A program made the position numbers and the translations under genes. From JAFEBO01 sp036392375 (GTDB lineage Bacteria > Planctomycetota > Phycisphaerae > Phycisphaerales > UBA1924): a stretch of DNA of 59,842 bases. The notes beneath the pieces are model-generated. The model was given only the letters and a program-made list of their open reading frames with translations. It had not been told where the DNA came from and ran no database searches. This document shows, piece by piece, positions 1 through 9,617 of the stretch (within the stretch, counting starts at the first letter, position 1; each line of letters begins with the position of its first letter). The stretch lies in the NCBI GenBank assembly GCA_036392375.1, contig DASVYC010000091.1:1-59842 (forward strand), given 5' to 3'.

Positions 1-3000
1 AAAGACGACCGGGAAGACCACCATGCTCCTGGGGAGCGCGGAGAACATCACCGAGCCGATCGGGATGGTGTCCTTGGGGATCGAGGTCACGAGGATGCGG
101 CGCTTGTCCACGGCGCACTGGCCGATGAAGCCCTCGCCCAGCCCCAGACGTGTCGGATAGCCGTTTTCCCTGGAATTGCCGTAGCTCGCAAGCAGCTTCA
201 GGGTGGAGCTGTCCTCGGCGGAGAGCTGGTAGATGAGCCCTTGGTGCGCGTTGAGCAACGGCACAAGCTCGGAGAGGAGGAGGTTGCCCACCGTCACCAG
301 GTCGCGCTGGCCCTGCAGCATGTTGGTGAAGCGCGCGAGGTTGGTCTTGAGCCAGTCCTGTTCCGTGTTGCGATCGGTGGTCAGACGCAGGTTGCCGATC
401 ATCGTGTTGATGTTGTCCTTGAGCTCGGCGACCTCGCCGCGGGCCTCGACCTGGATCGAACGCGTCAGGTCGCCCTTGGTCACCGCGGTCGCGACCTCCG
501 CGATGGCGCGCACCTGAGTCGTCAAGTTCGCGGCGAGCAGGTTCACGTTGCCGGTGAGGTCCTTCCATGTGCCCGCCGTGCCGGGCACGTTGGCCTGTCC
601 ACCCAGGCGCCCTTCCACGCCCACTTCGCGGGCGACGGTGGTGACCTGTTGCGCGAAGATCGCCAGCGTCTCGGTCATGTTGTTGATCGTTTCCGCGAGC
701 GCGGCGACTTCGCCCTTGGCGTTCACGGTCAGGTTCTGCTTCAGGTCACCGTTGGCGACGGCGGTCACAACCTTCACGATGCCGCGGACCTGCTCGGTGA
801 GGTTGGCGGCCATGACGTTGACATTGTCGGTGAGGTCCTTCCACGTGCCCGCGACGCCGGGCACCTCGGCCTGGCCGCCGAGCTTGCCGTCGGTGCCGAC
901 CTCGCGAGCGACGCGGGTGACTTCGCCGGCGAAGGCGTTGAGCTGGTCGACCATCGTGTTGATGGTCTCCTTGAGCTGCAGGATCTCGCCGCTCACGTGC
1001 ACGGTGATCTTCTTGGAGAGGTCGCCGCGGGCCACGGCGGTTGTCACTTCGGCGATGTTGCGGACCTGTGCCGTCAGGTTGCCGGCCATGGCGTTCACGC
1101 TGTCGGTGAGGTCCTTCCATGTGCCCGCGACGCCGGGCACGACGGCCTGGCCGCCGAGCTTGCCGTCGGTGCCGACCTCGCGAGCGACGCGTGTCACTTC
1201 GGCGGCGAAGGAGCGGAGCTGATCGACCATCGTGTTCAGCGTTTCCTTCAGCAGCAAGATCTCGCCGCGTACGTCCACCGTGATTTTCTTGGACAAGTCG
1301 CCGCCGGCGATCGCGGTCGCGACCTCGGCGATGTTGCGGACCTGCGCCGTGAGGTTGCCGGCCATGGAATTGACGTTGTCGGTGAGGTCTTTCCAGATGC
1401 CGCTGACCTCGCGGACGACGGCCTGACCGCCGAGCTTGCCCTCGGAGCCGACCTCGCGAGCCACGCGGGTCACTTCGCCCGCGAAGCCGTTGAGCTGGTC
1501 CACCATGGTGTTGATGGTGTCCTTGAGCTCCAGGATCTCGCCCTTGACGTCGACGGTGATCTTGCGAGACAAATCGCCGCGGGCGACGGCGGTGGTCACC
1601 TCTGCGATGTTGCGCACCTGCGCGGTCAGGTTGCTCGCCATCGAGTTGACGTTGTCGGTGAGATCCTTCCAGATGCCGCTGACCTCGCGGACGACGGCCT
1701 GTCCGCCGAGCTTGCCCTCGGTGCCGACCTCGCGAGCGACGCGGGTGACCTCGCCGGCGAAGCCGTTGAGCTGATCGACCATGGTGTTGAGGGTCTGCTT
1801 GAGCTGCAGGATCTCGCCCTTGACGTCCACGGTGATCTTGCGGGAGAGGTCACCCTCGGCGACGGCGGTCGCGACCTCGGCGATGTTGCGGACCTGGGCC
1901 GTGAGGTTGCCGGCCATGGAGTTGACGTTGTCGGTGAGGTCCTTCCAGATGCCCGCGACGCCGCGGACCTGAGCCTGTCCGCCGAGCTTGCCGTCGGTGC
2001 CGACCTCGCGAGCGACGCGGGTGACCTCGCCGGCGAAGGCGTTGAGCTGATCGACCATCGTGTTGATGGTGTTCTTGAGCTCCAGGATCTCGCCCTTGAC
2101 GTCCACGGTGATCTTGCGGGACAAGTCGCCGCGGGCCACGGCGGTGGTGACTTCGGCGATGTTGCGGACCTGGGCGGTGAGGTTGCCGGCCATGGAGTTG
2201 ACGTTGTCGGTGAGATCCTTCCACGTACCGGCGACGCCGGGCACCTGGGCCTGTCCGCCGAGCTTGCCCTCTGTGCCGACCTCGCGCGCGACGCGTGTCA
2301 CTTCCGACGCGAAGGCGTTGAGCTGATCGACCATCGTGTTGATGGTGTTCTTGAGCTCCAGGATCTCGCCCTTGACGTCCACGGTGATCTTGCGGGACAA
2401 GTCGCCGCGGGCGACGGCGGTGGTCACCTCGGCGATGTTGCGAACCTGGGCGGTGAGGTTGCCGGCCATGGAGTTGACGTTGTCGGTGAGGTCCTTCCAC
2501 GTGCCCGCGACGCCGCGGACCTGGGCCTGTCCGCCCAGCTTGCCCTCTGTGCCAACCTCGCGGGCGACGCGGGTGACTTCGCCCGCGAAGGCGTTGAGCT
2601 GATCGACCATCGTGTTGATGGTCTCCTTGAGCTGCAGGATCTCGCCGCTGACGTTGACGGTGATTTTCTTCGACAAGTCGCCGCCGGCGATCGCGGTGGC
2701 GACTTCGGCGATGTTGCGGACCTGACCGGTGAGGTTGCCGGCCATGGAGTTGACGTTGTCGGTGAGGTCCTTCCACGTGCCGGCGACGCCGGGCACCTGG
2801 GCCTGTCCGCCGAGCTTGCCCTCGGTGCCGACCTCGCGTGCGACGCGTGTTACTTCCGAGGCGAAGGCGTTGAGCTGATCGACCATCGTGTTGATGGTCT
2901 CCTTGAGCTGCAGGATCTCGCCCTTGACGTCCACGGTGATCTTGCGGGACAAGTCGCCACGGGCGACGGCGGTGGTGACTTCAGCGATGTTGCGCACCTG

Positions 3001-3912
3001 TGACGTGAGGTTGCCCGCCATGGCGTTCACGCTGTCGGTGAGGTCCTTCCACGTGCCGGCGACGCCGGGAACGACGGCCTGTCCGCCGAGCTTGCCGTCG
3101 GTGCCGACTTCGCGTGCGACGCGCGTCACTTCCGACGCGAACGAGCGGAGCTGGTCGACCATCGTGTTGATGGCTTCCTTGAGCTGCAGGATCTCGCCCT
3201 TGACGTCCACGGTGATCTTGCGGGAAAGGTCGCCGCTGGCCACGGCGATCGTGACGTCGGAGATGTTGCGGACCTGGGCGGTGAGATTGCTGGCCATCGA
3301 GTTGACGGACTCGGTGAGGTCCTTCCACACGCCGCTGACTTCGCGGACCTGGGCCTGTCCGCCGAGCTTGCCGTCGGTGCCGACCTCGCGTGCGACGCGG
3401 GTGACTTCCGATGTAAAGACCGCGAGCTGCTGGATCATCGTGTTGACGATGGTCGCGGAGCGAAGGAACTCACCCTCGAGCAATCGGCCGTCCACGTCGA
3501 GGCGCACGGTCTGGAGCAGATCGCCCTGCGCGACGGCAGAGATCGCGCGGGTTACCTCGGCGGTGGGGCGGAGCAGGTCCTCGATCAGCGTGTTGACCGA
3601 GTTCTCCATCTCAACCCACGCGCCCGCGTGCCCGCCGAACTTGGCGCGTTGGCGGGTTCGTCCCTGGCGGCCCACGACCTCTCCGACCCGCTCCAGCTCC
3701 TTGGCCATGCGTGCGTTCGCGCCGACGATCGCGTTGAAGGAATCGGCGATCTTGCCGTGGAGTCCGGTCCAGTCTCCCGGCAGACGCACCGAGAAATCTC
3801 CCGATTCCACGGTCTGAAGGGCGTGCAGCAGCTCGTGCAACTCAACGCCGTTCGAATCGCTTGGGGTAGACGCTCCCTTGGCGGGCACCTCAACGGACGG
3901 CGTGGACTTCAT
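1..3912 (-). CDS. Multi-HAMP sensor histidine kinase, N-terminal part (cut by window edge)
   Basis: Signal-transduction protein; 1304 codons are in the window and the frame is still open at base 1. The N-terminus (MKSTPSVEVPAKG) shows no transmembrane segment. About eleven near-identical HAMP units of roughly 92 residues follow, each with the pattern VAREVGT-GKLGGQA, TWKDLTDNVNSMA, NLTAQVRNIAEV, GDLS-KITV and INTMVDQLNAF. The last residues in the window (LIYQLSAEDSSTLKLLASYG) look like the start of a GAF domain. In this family (Nik1/group III-like and planctomycete multi-HAMP kinases) the missing C-terminus carries HisKA, HATPase and receiver domains; that part is inferred. The start at 3912 is an ATG, with GGAGGAGT about 8 bases upstream. 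Family members sense osmotic or envelope stress, but no ligand can be read here. Confidence 0.9.
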   Translation of the reverse strand, partial: MKSTPSVEVPAKGASTPSDSNGVELHELLHALQTVESGDFSVRLPGDWTGLHGKIADSFNAIVGANARMAKELERVGEVVGRQGRTRQRAKFGGHAGAWVEMENSVNTLIEDLLRPTAEVTRAISAVAQGDLLQTVRLDVDGRLLEGEFLRSATIVNTMIQQLAVFTSEVTRVAREVGTDGKLGGQAQVREVSGVWKDLTESVNSMASNLTAQVRNISDVTIAVASGDLSRKITVDVKGEILQLKEAINTMVDQLRSFASEVTRVAREVGTDGKLGGQAVVPGVAGTWKDLTDSVNAMAGNLTSQVRNIAEVTTAVARGDLSRKITVDVKGEILQLKETINTMVDQLNAFASEVTRVAREVGTEGKLGGQAQVPGVAGTWKDLTDNVNSMAGNLTGQVRNIAEVATAIAGGDLSKKITVNVSGEILQLKETINTMVDQLNAFAGEVTRVAREVGTEGKLGGQAQVRGVAGTWKDLTDNVNSMAGNLTAQVRNIAEVTTAVARGDLSRKITVDVKGEILELKNTINTMVDQLNAFASEVTRVAREVGTEGKLGGQAQVPGVAGTWKDLTDNVNSMAGNLTAQVRNIAEVTTAVARGDLSRKITVDVKGEILELKNTINTMVDQLNAFAGEVTRVAREVGTDGKLGGQAQVRGVAGIWKDLTDNVNSMAGNLTAQVRNIAEVATAVAEGDLSRKITVDVKGEILQLKQTLNTMVDQLNGFAGEVTRVAREVGTEGKLGGQAVVREVSGIWKDLTDNVNSMASNLTAQVRNIAEVTTAVARGDLSRKITVDVKGEILELKDTINTMVDQLNGFAGEVTRVAREVGSEGKLGGQAVVREVSGIWKDLTDNVNSMAGNLTAQVRNIAEVATAIAGGDLSKKITVDVRGEILLLKETLNTMVDQLRSFAAEVTRVAREVGTDGKLGGQAVVPGVAGTWKDLTDSVNAMAGNLTAQVRNIAEVTTAVARGDLSKKITVHVSGEILQLKETINTMVDQLNAFAGEVTRVAREVGTDGKLGGQAEVPGVAGTWKDLTDNVNVMAANLTEQVRGIVKVVTAVANGDLKQNLTVNAKGEVAALAETINNMTETLAIFAQQVTTVAREVGVEGRLGGQANVPGTAGTWKDLTGNVNLLAANLTTQVRAIAEVATAVTKGDLTRSIQVEARGEVAELKDNINTMIGNLRLTTDRNTEQDWLKTNLARFTNMLQGQRDLVTVGNLLLSELVPLLNAHQGLIYQLSAEDSSTLKLLASYGNSRENGYPTRLGLGEGFIGQCAVDKRRILVTSIPKDTIPIGSVMFSALPRSMVVFPVVF
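390..3460 (-). repeat. Tandem array of 276-bp HAMP-coding repeats
   Basis: The DNA encoding the HAMP units is itself a tandem repeat with a period of about 276 bp. The codons for INTMVDQL recur near 2330, 2606, 2882 and 3158 with only a few substitutions between copies. The outermost copies (near 400-670 and 3160-3460) are more diverged than the central ones, as expected for an array that expands and is homogenised by unequal crossing-over. Confidence 0.9.
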
Positions 3913-4119
3913 TGTGTGGACTCCTCCGGTGGAGTGCGGAGCGGTTGAACGGATCCCGAGTCGCGGGCGACGCGGCGTCGGAGCGCTCGCGGTCCGATGC
4001 TGCGAGGATAAACGCGACGCCCCGCTCAGCAAAAGGTGTTAGCACAAATTAATCACGACCAGCGCTGAGCACCGGGTGAAAGAACGCTCAGGTGGAGGTG
4101 GGAGCAGAAATGCGCGCGG

Positions 4120-4163
4120 GGAAAAAGAAAACAGGCGAGCCGATCGCGTGATCGCCTCGCCTG
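4120..4163 (-). terminator. Rho-independent terminator of the PRC-barrel gene
   Basis: Read on the minus strand, a hairpin at 4163-4132 (outer stem CAGGCGAG/CTCGCCTG, one mismatch, inner stem CGATC/GATCG) is followed directly by TTTTCTTTTT. It lies 60 bases after the stop of the PRC-barrel gene. The rest of the 310-base gap at 3913-4222 shows no gene; it holds this terminator and the leader of the HAMP kinase. Confidence 0.85.
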
Positions 4164-4222
4164 GTCAGAAAACGTCGCCCGGCACGGGCCGCTGTGCACG
4201 GGACAACTCTGAAACGGTCGGC

Positions 4223-5584
<1,362 letters not shown>

Positions 5585-5662
5585 GGGACACTCCTTGAGA
5601 GCGCAGGCCGCCAAGGCCGTCATCACGCTCTGGTGAAGGCTGCGGGCCGCACTCAGAGTCGA

Positions 5663-5678
5663 GTGAGCATGAGGTGAA
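5663..5678 (-). promoter_or_regulatory. TTCAC-N6-CTCAC direct-repeat box upstream of the PRC-barrel gene
   Basis: On the minus strand TTCAC (5678-5674) and CTCAC (5667-5663) are exactly 11 bp apart, 79 bases before the ATG at 5584. The spacing and sequence match the tandem-box family seen elsewhere in the window and resemble a cre/blr tag. Confidence 0.6.
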
Positions 5679-5821
5679 GAGATCCTCATTCTCGAAGAAA
5701 CAAGGGGTAGACGCCCGTTGCGGGCGCGGTGCGGTGGTATGCTGTTGATGCGTGCCGAGAACGCCGAAGCGATCGGAACACGCATGAGCGCTCCATTCCG
5801 GGGGCGGCAGGAGAACAGTGC

Positions 5822-6496
5822 ATGCGAGTGCTCGTGATCGAGGACAACCCAAAGGTGGCCCGAGGAATTCAGGCTGGCCTTCAGGAGTCGGGTTTCGTTG
5901 CGGACGTATCACACAGCGGCGCCGAGGGCGAAGACCTGGCGGCGGGTGAGTCGTTTGACGCCATCGTGCTGGACCTGATGCTGCCCGACCGCGACGGCAT
6001 CGAGATCTGCCGCAACCTGCGTCGTCGCAAGGTCGCCACGCCGATCCTGATGCTCACCGCGCTGGCGGGCACGGAGGACAAGGTGCAAGGTCTCGATTCG
6101 GGTGCCGACGATTACCTCACCAAGCCGTTCAAGTTCGAGGAGCTCGTGGCGCGGGTGCGAGCCCTGCTGCGCCGTGGTCAGGCGACCGAGGGCAAGACCC
6201 TGCGCTGCGATGACCTGGAGCTCGACCTTTACACCCGCCGCGCCAAGCGCGGCGACGAGCACTGGGATCTGCCCGCCCGTGAGTTCAGCCTGCTTGAATA
6301 CCTGATGCGGAACCAGAACCGGGTGCTATCGCGGGCTCAGATCGGTGAGCACGTGTGGGAGCTCAACTTCGAGCCCACGAGCAACGTCATCGAGGTGTAC
6401 ATCTCGACACTCCGCAAGAAGATCGATCGCCCCGGGCTTCGGCCGCTGATCCACACGATCAAGAGCGCCGGCTACCGGTTCGGCATCCTGGACTGA
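5822..6496 (+). CDS. OmpR/PhoB-family response regulator
   Basis: 224 residues, the normal length for the family. The receiver domain (1-115) shows the acidic pair ED (7-8), phospho-acceptor Asp51 in VLDLMLPD, Thr79 and Lys101 in TKPF. The C-terminal winged helix (about 125-222) has the transactivation/recognition pattern REFSLLEYLM and ends STLRKKID...TIKSAGYRF. The ATG at 5822 is chosen over upstream in-frame codons because AGGAG lies just before it and the receiver starts at residue 2. The partner histidine kinase starts 7 bases downstream. Regulators of this family bind direct repeats with an 11-bp period, exactly the layout of the boxes in this window, so it is the best local candidate for their regulator (inference). 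Confidence 0.95.
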   Translation: MRVLVIEDNPKVARGIQAGLQESGFVADVSHSGAEGEDLAAGESFDAIVLDLMLPDRDGIEICRNLRRRKVATPILMLTALAGTEDKVQGLDSGADDYLTKPFKFEELVARVRALLRRGQATEGKTLRCDDLELDLYTRRAKRGDEHWDLPAREFSLLEYLMRNQNRVLSRAQIGEHVWELNFEPTSNVIEVYISTLRKKIDRPGLRPLIHTIKSAGYRFGILD

Positions 6497-6502
6497 CGGG
6501 CC

Positions 6503-8011
6503 ATGCGACCACTGACTCCTGCGTCAGAGCCGCCGGGGCGGCAGCTCCCGTTGCGGGTGCGCCTCACGGCATGGATGGTGGTGATCTTCCTGATCGTGCA
6601 GCTGTCGATCGCCGTGGTCGTCCAGCTGTACCTCTCGCGGATGATCGACAACTTCTTCGGCGAACGACTGCGGACGCGGGTGTCGGCGATGGCCGAATCG
6701 CTCGGGTCGCAGCTCCCCGTGCTCAGCAGCGACCAGCTCGCGCAGTCGGTGATCGCCGAGCAGAAAGTGCGGCTGTCACGCGAGTTCACCGTGGATGTCT
6801 TCGACAGGTTCGGCCGCTCGGTGGCCACGAGCCGGCAACCTCCCCTGCGGCTTGAGCCCGACTTGCTGCGCCGCGGCTTTGAGACGGATGACGTGATCGC
6901 CGCCTCGCTGCCGAGCGACGCGCTGCGGTCCGCGAGCACCGAGGTCTGGCCGGTGCGGGCGGCGCTCCGCAAGACGATTGGCACGGACGGACGGGAGTAC
7001 CTGGTCGTGCTCGCTGCCAACGACGCGTATGCGACCGACATGCACCGGATCACCAACCGTGTCATCCTGGCGAGCGTGGTGATGGGGATCATCCCGATCG
7101 CACTCAGTTCGTATCTCATCGCGGGCCTCGCGGTGCGCCCGCTCGCCGATATCCGGGTTCTTGCGCAGCGGCTCAGCCCGGAATCGATCGATCAGTACAT
7201 CGACAGTGCATCGGCCGCGCAGGAAGTGGCCGCCGTGCGGGCCGAGCTGGAGCTGGCGCGACAGCGCATCGAAGCCGGGTTCGCGACGCAGGAACGGTTC
7301 ATGTCGAACGTGTCGCACGAACTCAAGACGCCGATCGCCGTGGTGCTCACGGAGATCCAGACTCTCAAGGCGGAGGAGTCCCCGCGGCGCGTCCGCGACT
7401 TCTTGCGCAGCGCGACCGAGGAGCTTGAGAAGCTGGGACGAACCGTGGACAACTTCCTGCTGCTGACGCGGATCCGCCAGGGCAAGGGACAGATCCCGGC
7501 GCTCGAGGCGTGCCTGGTGCGCGACGTGCTGCTCGAGTCATACGCGGGCTGCACGCCGATGGCGACCCTGCACCGCGTGCGGCTCAGCCTGCATATCCCC
7601 GAGGGCGACCAGATGGACGCGACGGTGATGGGCAACTGCGACCTGCTGCGCATCATCTTCGACAACATCATCCGCAACGCGATCCGCTTCAGCCCTGAGT
7701 CCGGCGTCGTCGAGATCCGGGCGGAGGTGCGAGTGGGTCACGTGGACATCTCGGTGCGCGACAACGGACCGGGCATTCCGGCGGATCTTCTGCCACGTGT
7801 CTTCGATCGGTTCTCACAGGCGAAGGACGAGGAGCGGCGCGGGCGGGGTCACGGCCTGGGTCTTGAAATCGCGCTGGGGATCGCCGAGTTGCACTCCGGG
7901 ACAATCGTGGTGCGGAACCGTCCCGAAGGAGGCTGCGAGTTTGTGGTCTCGCTCCCCCGCGGCGACGGGGGGGCCGCGTGCCTAGGGGGGCCTTTCCCGA
8001 ACGGCTCGTGA
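6503..8011 (+). CDS. Membrane sensor histidine kinase
   Basis: 502 residues, cognate to the response regulator just upstream. Transmembrane segments at about 24-44 and 186-209 flank a periplasmic sensor region of about 140 residues with no recognised domain. A HAMP linker follows. The H-box is SNVSHELKTP with His272. The ATPase domain has the N-box (FDNIIRNAIRF), DNGPGIP and a GHGLGLEIA G2 box. No strong Shine-Dalgarno is visible, which suits translational coupling across the 6-base gap. It should autophosphorylate and pass phosphate to Asp51 of the upstream protein. Confidence 0.95.
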   Translation: MRPLTPASEPPGRQLPLRVRLTAWMVVIFLIVQLSIAVVVQLYLSRMIDNFFGERLRTRVSAMAESLGSQLPVLSSDQLAQSVIAEQKVRLSREFTVDVFDRFGRSVATSRQPPLRLEPDLLRRGFETDDVIAASLPSDALRSASTEVWPVRAALRKTIGTDGREYLVVLAANDAYATDMHRITNRVILASVVMGIIPIALSSYLIAGLAVRPLADIRVLAQRLSPESIDQYIDSASAAQEVAAVRAELELARQRIEAGFATQERFMSNVSHELKTPIAVVLTEIQTLKAEESPRRVRDFLRSATEELEKLGRTVDNFLLLTRIRQGKGQIPALEACLVRDVLLESYAGCTPMATLHRVRLSLHIPEGDQMDATVMGNCDLLRIIFDNIIRNAIRFSPESGVVEIRAEVRVGHVDISVRDNGPGIPADLLPRVFDRFSQAKDEERRGRGHGLGLEIALGIAELHSGTIVVRNRPEGGCEFVVSLPRGDGGAACLGGPFPNGS

Positions 8012-8056
8012 AAGTCCTCTGGCGAACGCTTCCCCCAAGAAGGTGCTAATCCGTTG

Positions 8057-8083
8057 TTCACGCGTAGTTCAAGCAGCGATCAT
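8057..8083 (+). promoter_or_regulatory. Three-copy box TTCAC/TTCAA/ATCAT at 11-bp period
   Basis: TTCAC 8057-8061, TTCAA 8068-8072 and ATCAT 8079-8083 are evenly spaced by 11 bp. They lie about 70 bases before the GTG proposed for the small membrane protein gene at 8153. The box is a main reason to treat that open frame as a gene. Confidence 0.5.
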
Positions 8084-8152
8084 GATCGCGCGGCACCTTG
8101 AGGTCCGTGCTGCGTTCGCCGTTTGGATCGGACGGGGAAGGCGAGGGTGTGT

Positions 8153-8485
8153 GTGCCGTGCGTGACGTTCATGTTCTTCGCGATCGCGTTGCTCTGCGGC
8201 AACGCGGTGTTCCGTGACGGAGCTGCAGACTCAATCTGGCCGCACGTGGGGTTCTTGACGGGTGCGCTGGGGTTTGTGTCCTGCCTGGTCGTGTCCTTCG
8301 TGCGATGGGTGCTGGTGATGCTGCGCGCTGAGGAGGCGAAAGCCATGGTCGGTGAATCAGGATTTACACCGCTCTCACAGGTGGCTCAGAGCAACAAGAG
8401 AAAATCCAGAGTCTTGCGATCGTCACGAGGAACGGAGTCATGGCCAAGCTCGCCGCCGCAGTCTTCCATCACCCGACGCAGTTAA
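8153..8485 (+). CDS. Possible small two-TM membrane protein
   Basis: About 110 residues if the GTG at 8153 is used; the same frame is open from 8123, and an ATG lies at 8171. Two hydrophobic stretches (VTFMFFAIALLCGNAVF and GFLTGALGFVSCLVVSFV) flank a short loop, with a positive end (FVRWVLVMLRAEEAKAM). The reading frame overlaps the next gene by 46 bases, and its last 40 residues look random. Either the real stop context has decayed or the frame is fortuitous. A three-copy TTCAC-type box upstream and a purine-rich GGGGAAGGCGAGGG before the GTG favour a real gene. No family recognised. Confidence 0.4.
   Translation: MPCVTFMFFAIALLCGNAVFRDGAADSIWPHVGFLTGALGFVSCLVVSFVRWVLVMLRAEEAKAMVGESGFTPLSQVAQSNKRKSRVLRSSRGTESWPSSPPQSSITRRS
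8363..8389 (+). promoter_or_regulatory. Three-copy box TTTAC/CTCAC/CTCAG at 11-bp period
   Basis: TTTAC 8363-8367, CTCAC 8374-8378 and CTCAG 8385-8389 share an exact 11-bp period and end 51 bases before the ATG of the YflT-like gene at 8440. Confidence 0.6.
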
Positions 8486-8970
8486 CGGCGGCGATCCAGA
8501 GTCTGGGGTCGGCGAGCTTCGCTCGCGACGAGATCAGCGTGCTCGCGTCGGAATCGACAGGACGGTCGATCGCGATCCGCACGCGCTCGAAGTACGGCGA
8601 TGGTCCGATCGGGGCCGGGGTGGGTGGCGCGGCGGCGGCGATCGCCGCGGGCATGACCGCGGTTGGCGCTGTAGCGGGCGGTGCGATCGACGTGGTGGGG
8701 GCTGGGCCGCTGGTGGGCGCGCTCGCGGGCCTGAGCAAGGCGAACGCGTTGAGCGACGGGTTGGCGGGCGGGCTGAAGGGCTTGGGAGTTCCCGAGCACG
8801 AAGCCCGGGTGTACGTGGATGAGATCAAGAAGGGCGGCGTGCTGGTGGGCGTGCGCGCTCACGGTCGCCGCTGGTCGGACGCGAAGAGGATCTTCGAGGC
8901 GTGCTCGTCCGCAAGAGCGACCCCGGAGAAGCCCTTCGCCCTTTCAAGGGAGCTCTGCGATGGGCCATAA
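8440..8970 (+). CDS. YflT-like general stress protein with Gly/Ala-rich membrane hairpin
   Basis: 176 residues. The N-terminal 40 residues (AAAVFHHPTQLTAAIQSL, then DEISVLA) follow the pattern of the heat-induced YflT domain: predict beta, helix, then D-IS-V. The centre is a Gly/Ala-rich hydrophobic stretch at about 58-105 (GAGVGGAAAAIAAGMTAVGA), probably a membrane hairpin. A second alpha/beta element follows (EHEARVYVDEIKKGGVLVGV). The gene at 38581 is a paralogue with the same layout. A GGAACGGAG ribosome site precedes the ATG. The YflT family belongs to general stress regulons in Bacillus; the molecular function is unknown. Confidence 0.75.
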   Translation: MAKLAAAVFHHPTQLTAAIQSLGSASFARDEISVLASESTGRSIAIRTRSKYGDGPIGAGVGGAAAAIAAGMTAVGAVAGGAIDVVGAGPLVGALAGLSKANALSDGLAGGLKGLGVPEHEARVYVDEIKKGGVLVGVRAHGRRWSDAKRIFEACSSARATPEKPFALSRELCDGP

Positions 8971-9169
8971 GCAACCGCACGCACACACGGTGGTGTTCGG
9001 GCGTGAACTGGACCTGTTGGATAACGCGTGGGCCTCCACGCAAGAAAGCGGCGAGGAGGAGACCATGCTGCCTCCTCCTCTGGAGCTTGATCAGGTTGGT
9101 GAGATGGATCTGTTGCGTCCGGGCGTGGGGGCGCCCGTGACACGCTGGGGCCGTCGAGATCGGGCGTGA
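8960..9169 (+). CDS. Small hypothetical protein (69 aa), possible
   Basis: Starts at an ATG with AAGGGAG 7 bases upstream and overlaps the end of the YflT-like gene by 11 bases. The protein starts MGHKQPHAHTVVFGRELDLL and has an acidic, Leu/Pro-rich middle. No family is recognised and minus-strand frames are also open here. The ribosome site and coupled start are the only support. Confidence 0.35.
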   Translation: MGHKQPHAHTVVFGRELDLLDNAWASTQESGEEETMLPPPLELDQVGEMDLLRPGVGAPVTRWGRRDRA

Positions 9170-9203
9170 CGCGTGCACGCGCGGTCCAATCCGGGAGGGA
9201 TGT

Positions 9204-9428
9204 ATGAACTGGGATCGGATCGAAGGCAACTGGATGATGTACAAGGGCAAGCTGCGCGAGAAGTGGGGACGCTTGTCCGATCAGGATCTGCAGGTGATCC
9301 GCGGGAAGCGCGAGCAGCTCGAGGGCAAGCTGCAACAGCTTTACGGGCGCACCAAGTCGCAGGCTTCCCAAGAGGTGGACGACTTCTGTTCCAGCCTCGA
9401 CAAGCAGGACCAGGAAGAGACTCGGTAG
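9204..9428 (+). CDS. CsbD-family stress protein
   Basis: 74 residues, the usual size for CsbD. The hallmark MNWDRIEGNWMMYKGKLREK is followed by WGRLSDQDL and the IRGKREQLEGKLQ-LYGRTK helix. GGGAGGGA precedes the ATG. CsbD proteins are small, hydrophilic, sigma-B-dependent stress proteins in Bacillus and are abundant under stress in proteobacteria; biochemical role unknown. It faces the sigma factor gene, from which it is separated by a convergent spacer. Confidence 0.9.
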   Translation: MNWDRIEGNWMMYKGKLREKWGRLSDQDLQVIRGKREQLEGKLQQLYGRTKSQASQEVDDFCSSLDKQDQEETR

Positions 9429-9549
9429 CCGATCGACGGCTTTAGGGAAGCGGTCGCCCACATGAGGACTCCGCCGATGATCCGCTCGACGAGAAGCGAG
9501 CCAGGGTTGCGGCGGGGTCCTTTCTTTGCGCCGGCCCTGCCTCCCAATG

Positions 9550-9572
9550 AAAACCGCCGGCGTTGCCGGCGG
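9550..9572 (-). terminator. Rho-independent terminator of the sigma factor gene
   Basis: Minus strand: perfect 8-bp stem CCGCCGGC/GCCGGCGG with a 3-base loop, followed by TTTTC. It lies 45 bases past the sigma factor stop codon. Confidence 0.8.
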
Positions 9573-9617
9573 AAAGGGTGCGTGCATTGGATGAGCAGTA
9601 AGATGCACGAGCCAGGA

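Noticed and set aside
241..3003. Plus-strand open frame of 920 codons opposite the HAMP kinase
   Set aside because: It is the antisense of a repetitive GC-rich gene; the product is a His/Asp/Val/Leu repeat mirroring the HAMP codons, while the minus frame has clear HAMP motifs and a ribosome site.
390..3460. Evenly spaced direct repeats that could suggest a CRISPR-like or satellite array
   Set aside because: The period of 276 bp is a whole number of codons, the repeats encode HAMP domains without unique spacers, and the frame is open throughout.
8859..9608. Minus-strand frames opposite csbD and the small gene at 8960
   Set aside because: No ribosome site or motif; they run antisense through the unmistakable CsbD gene.
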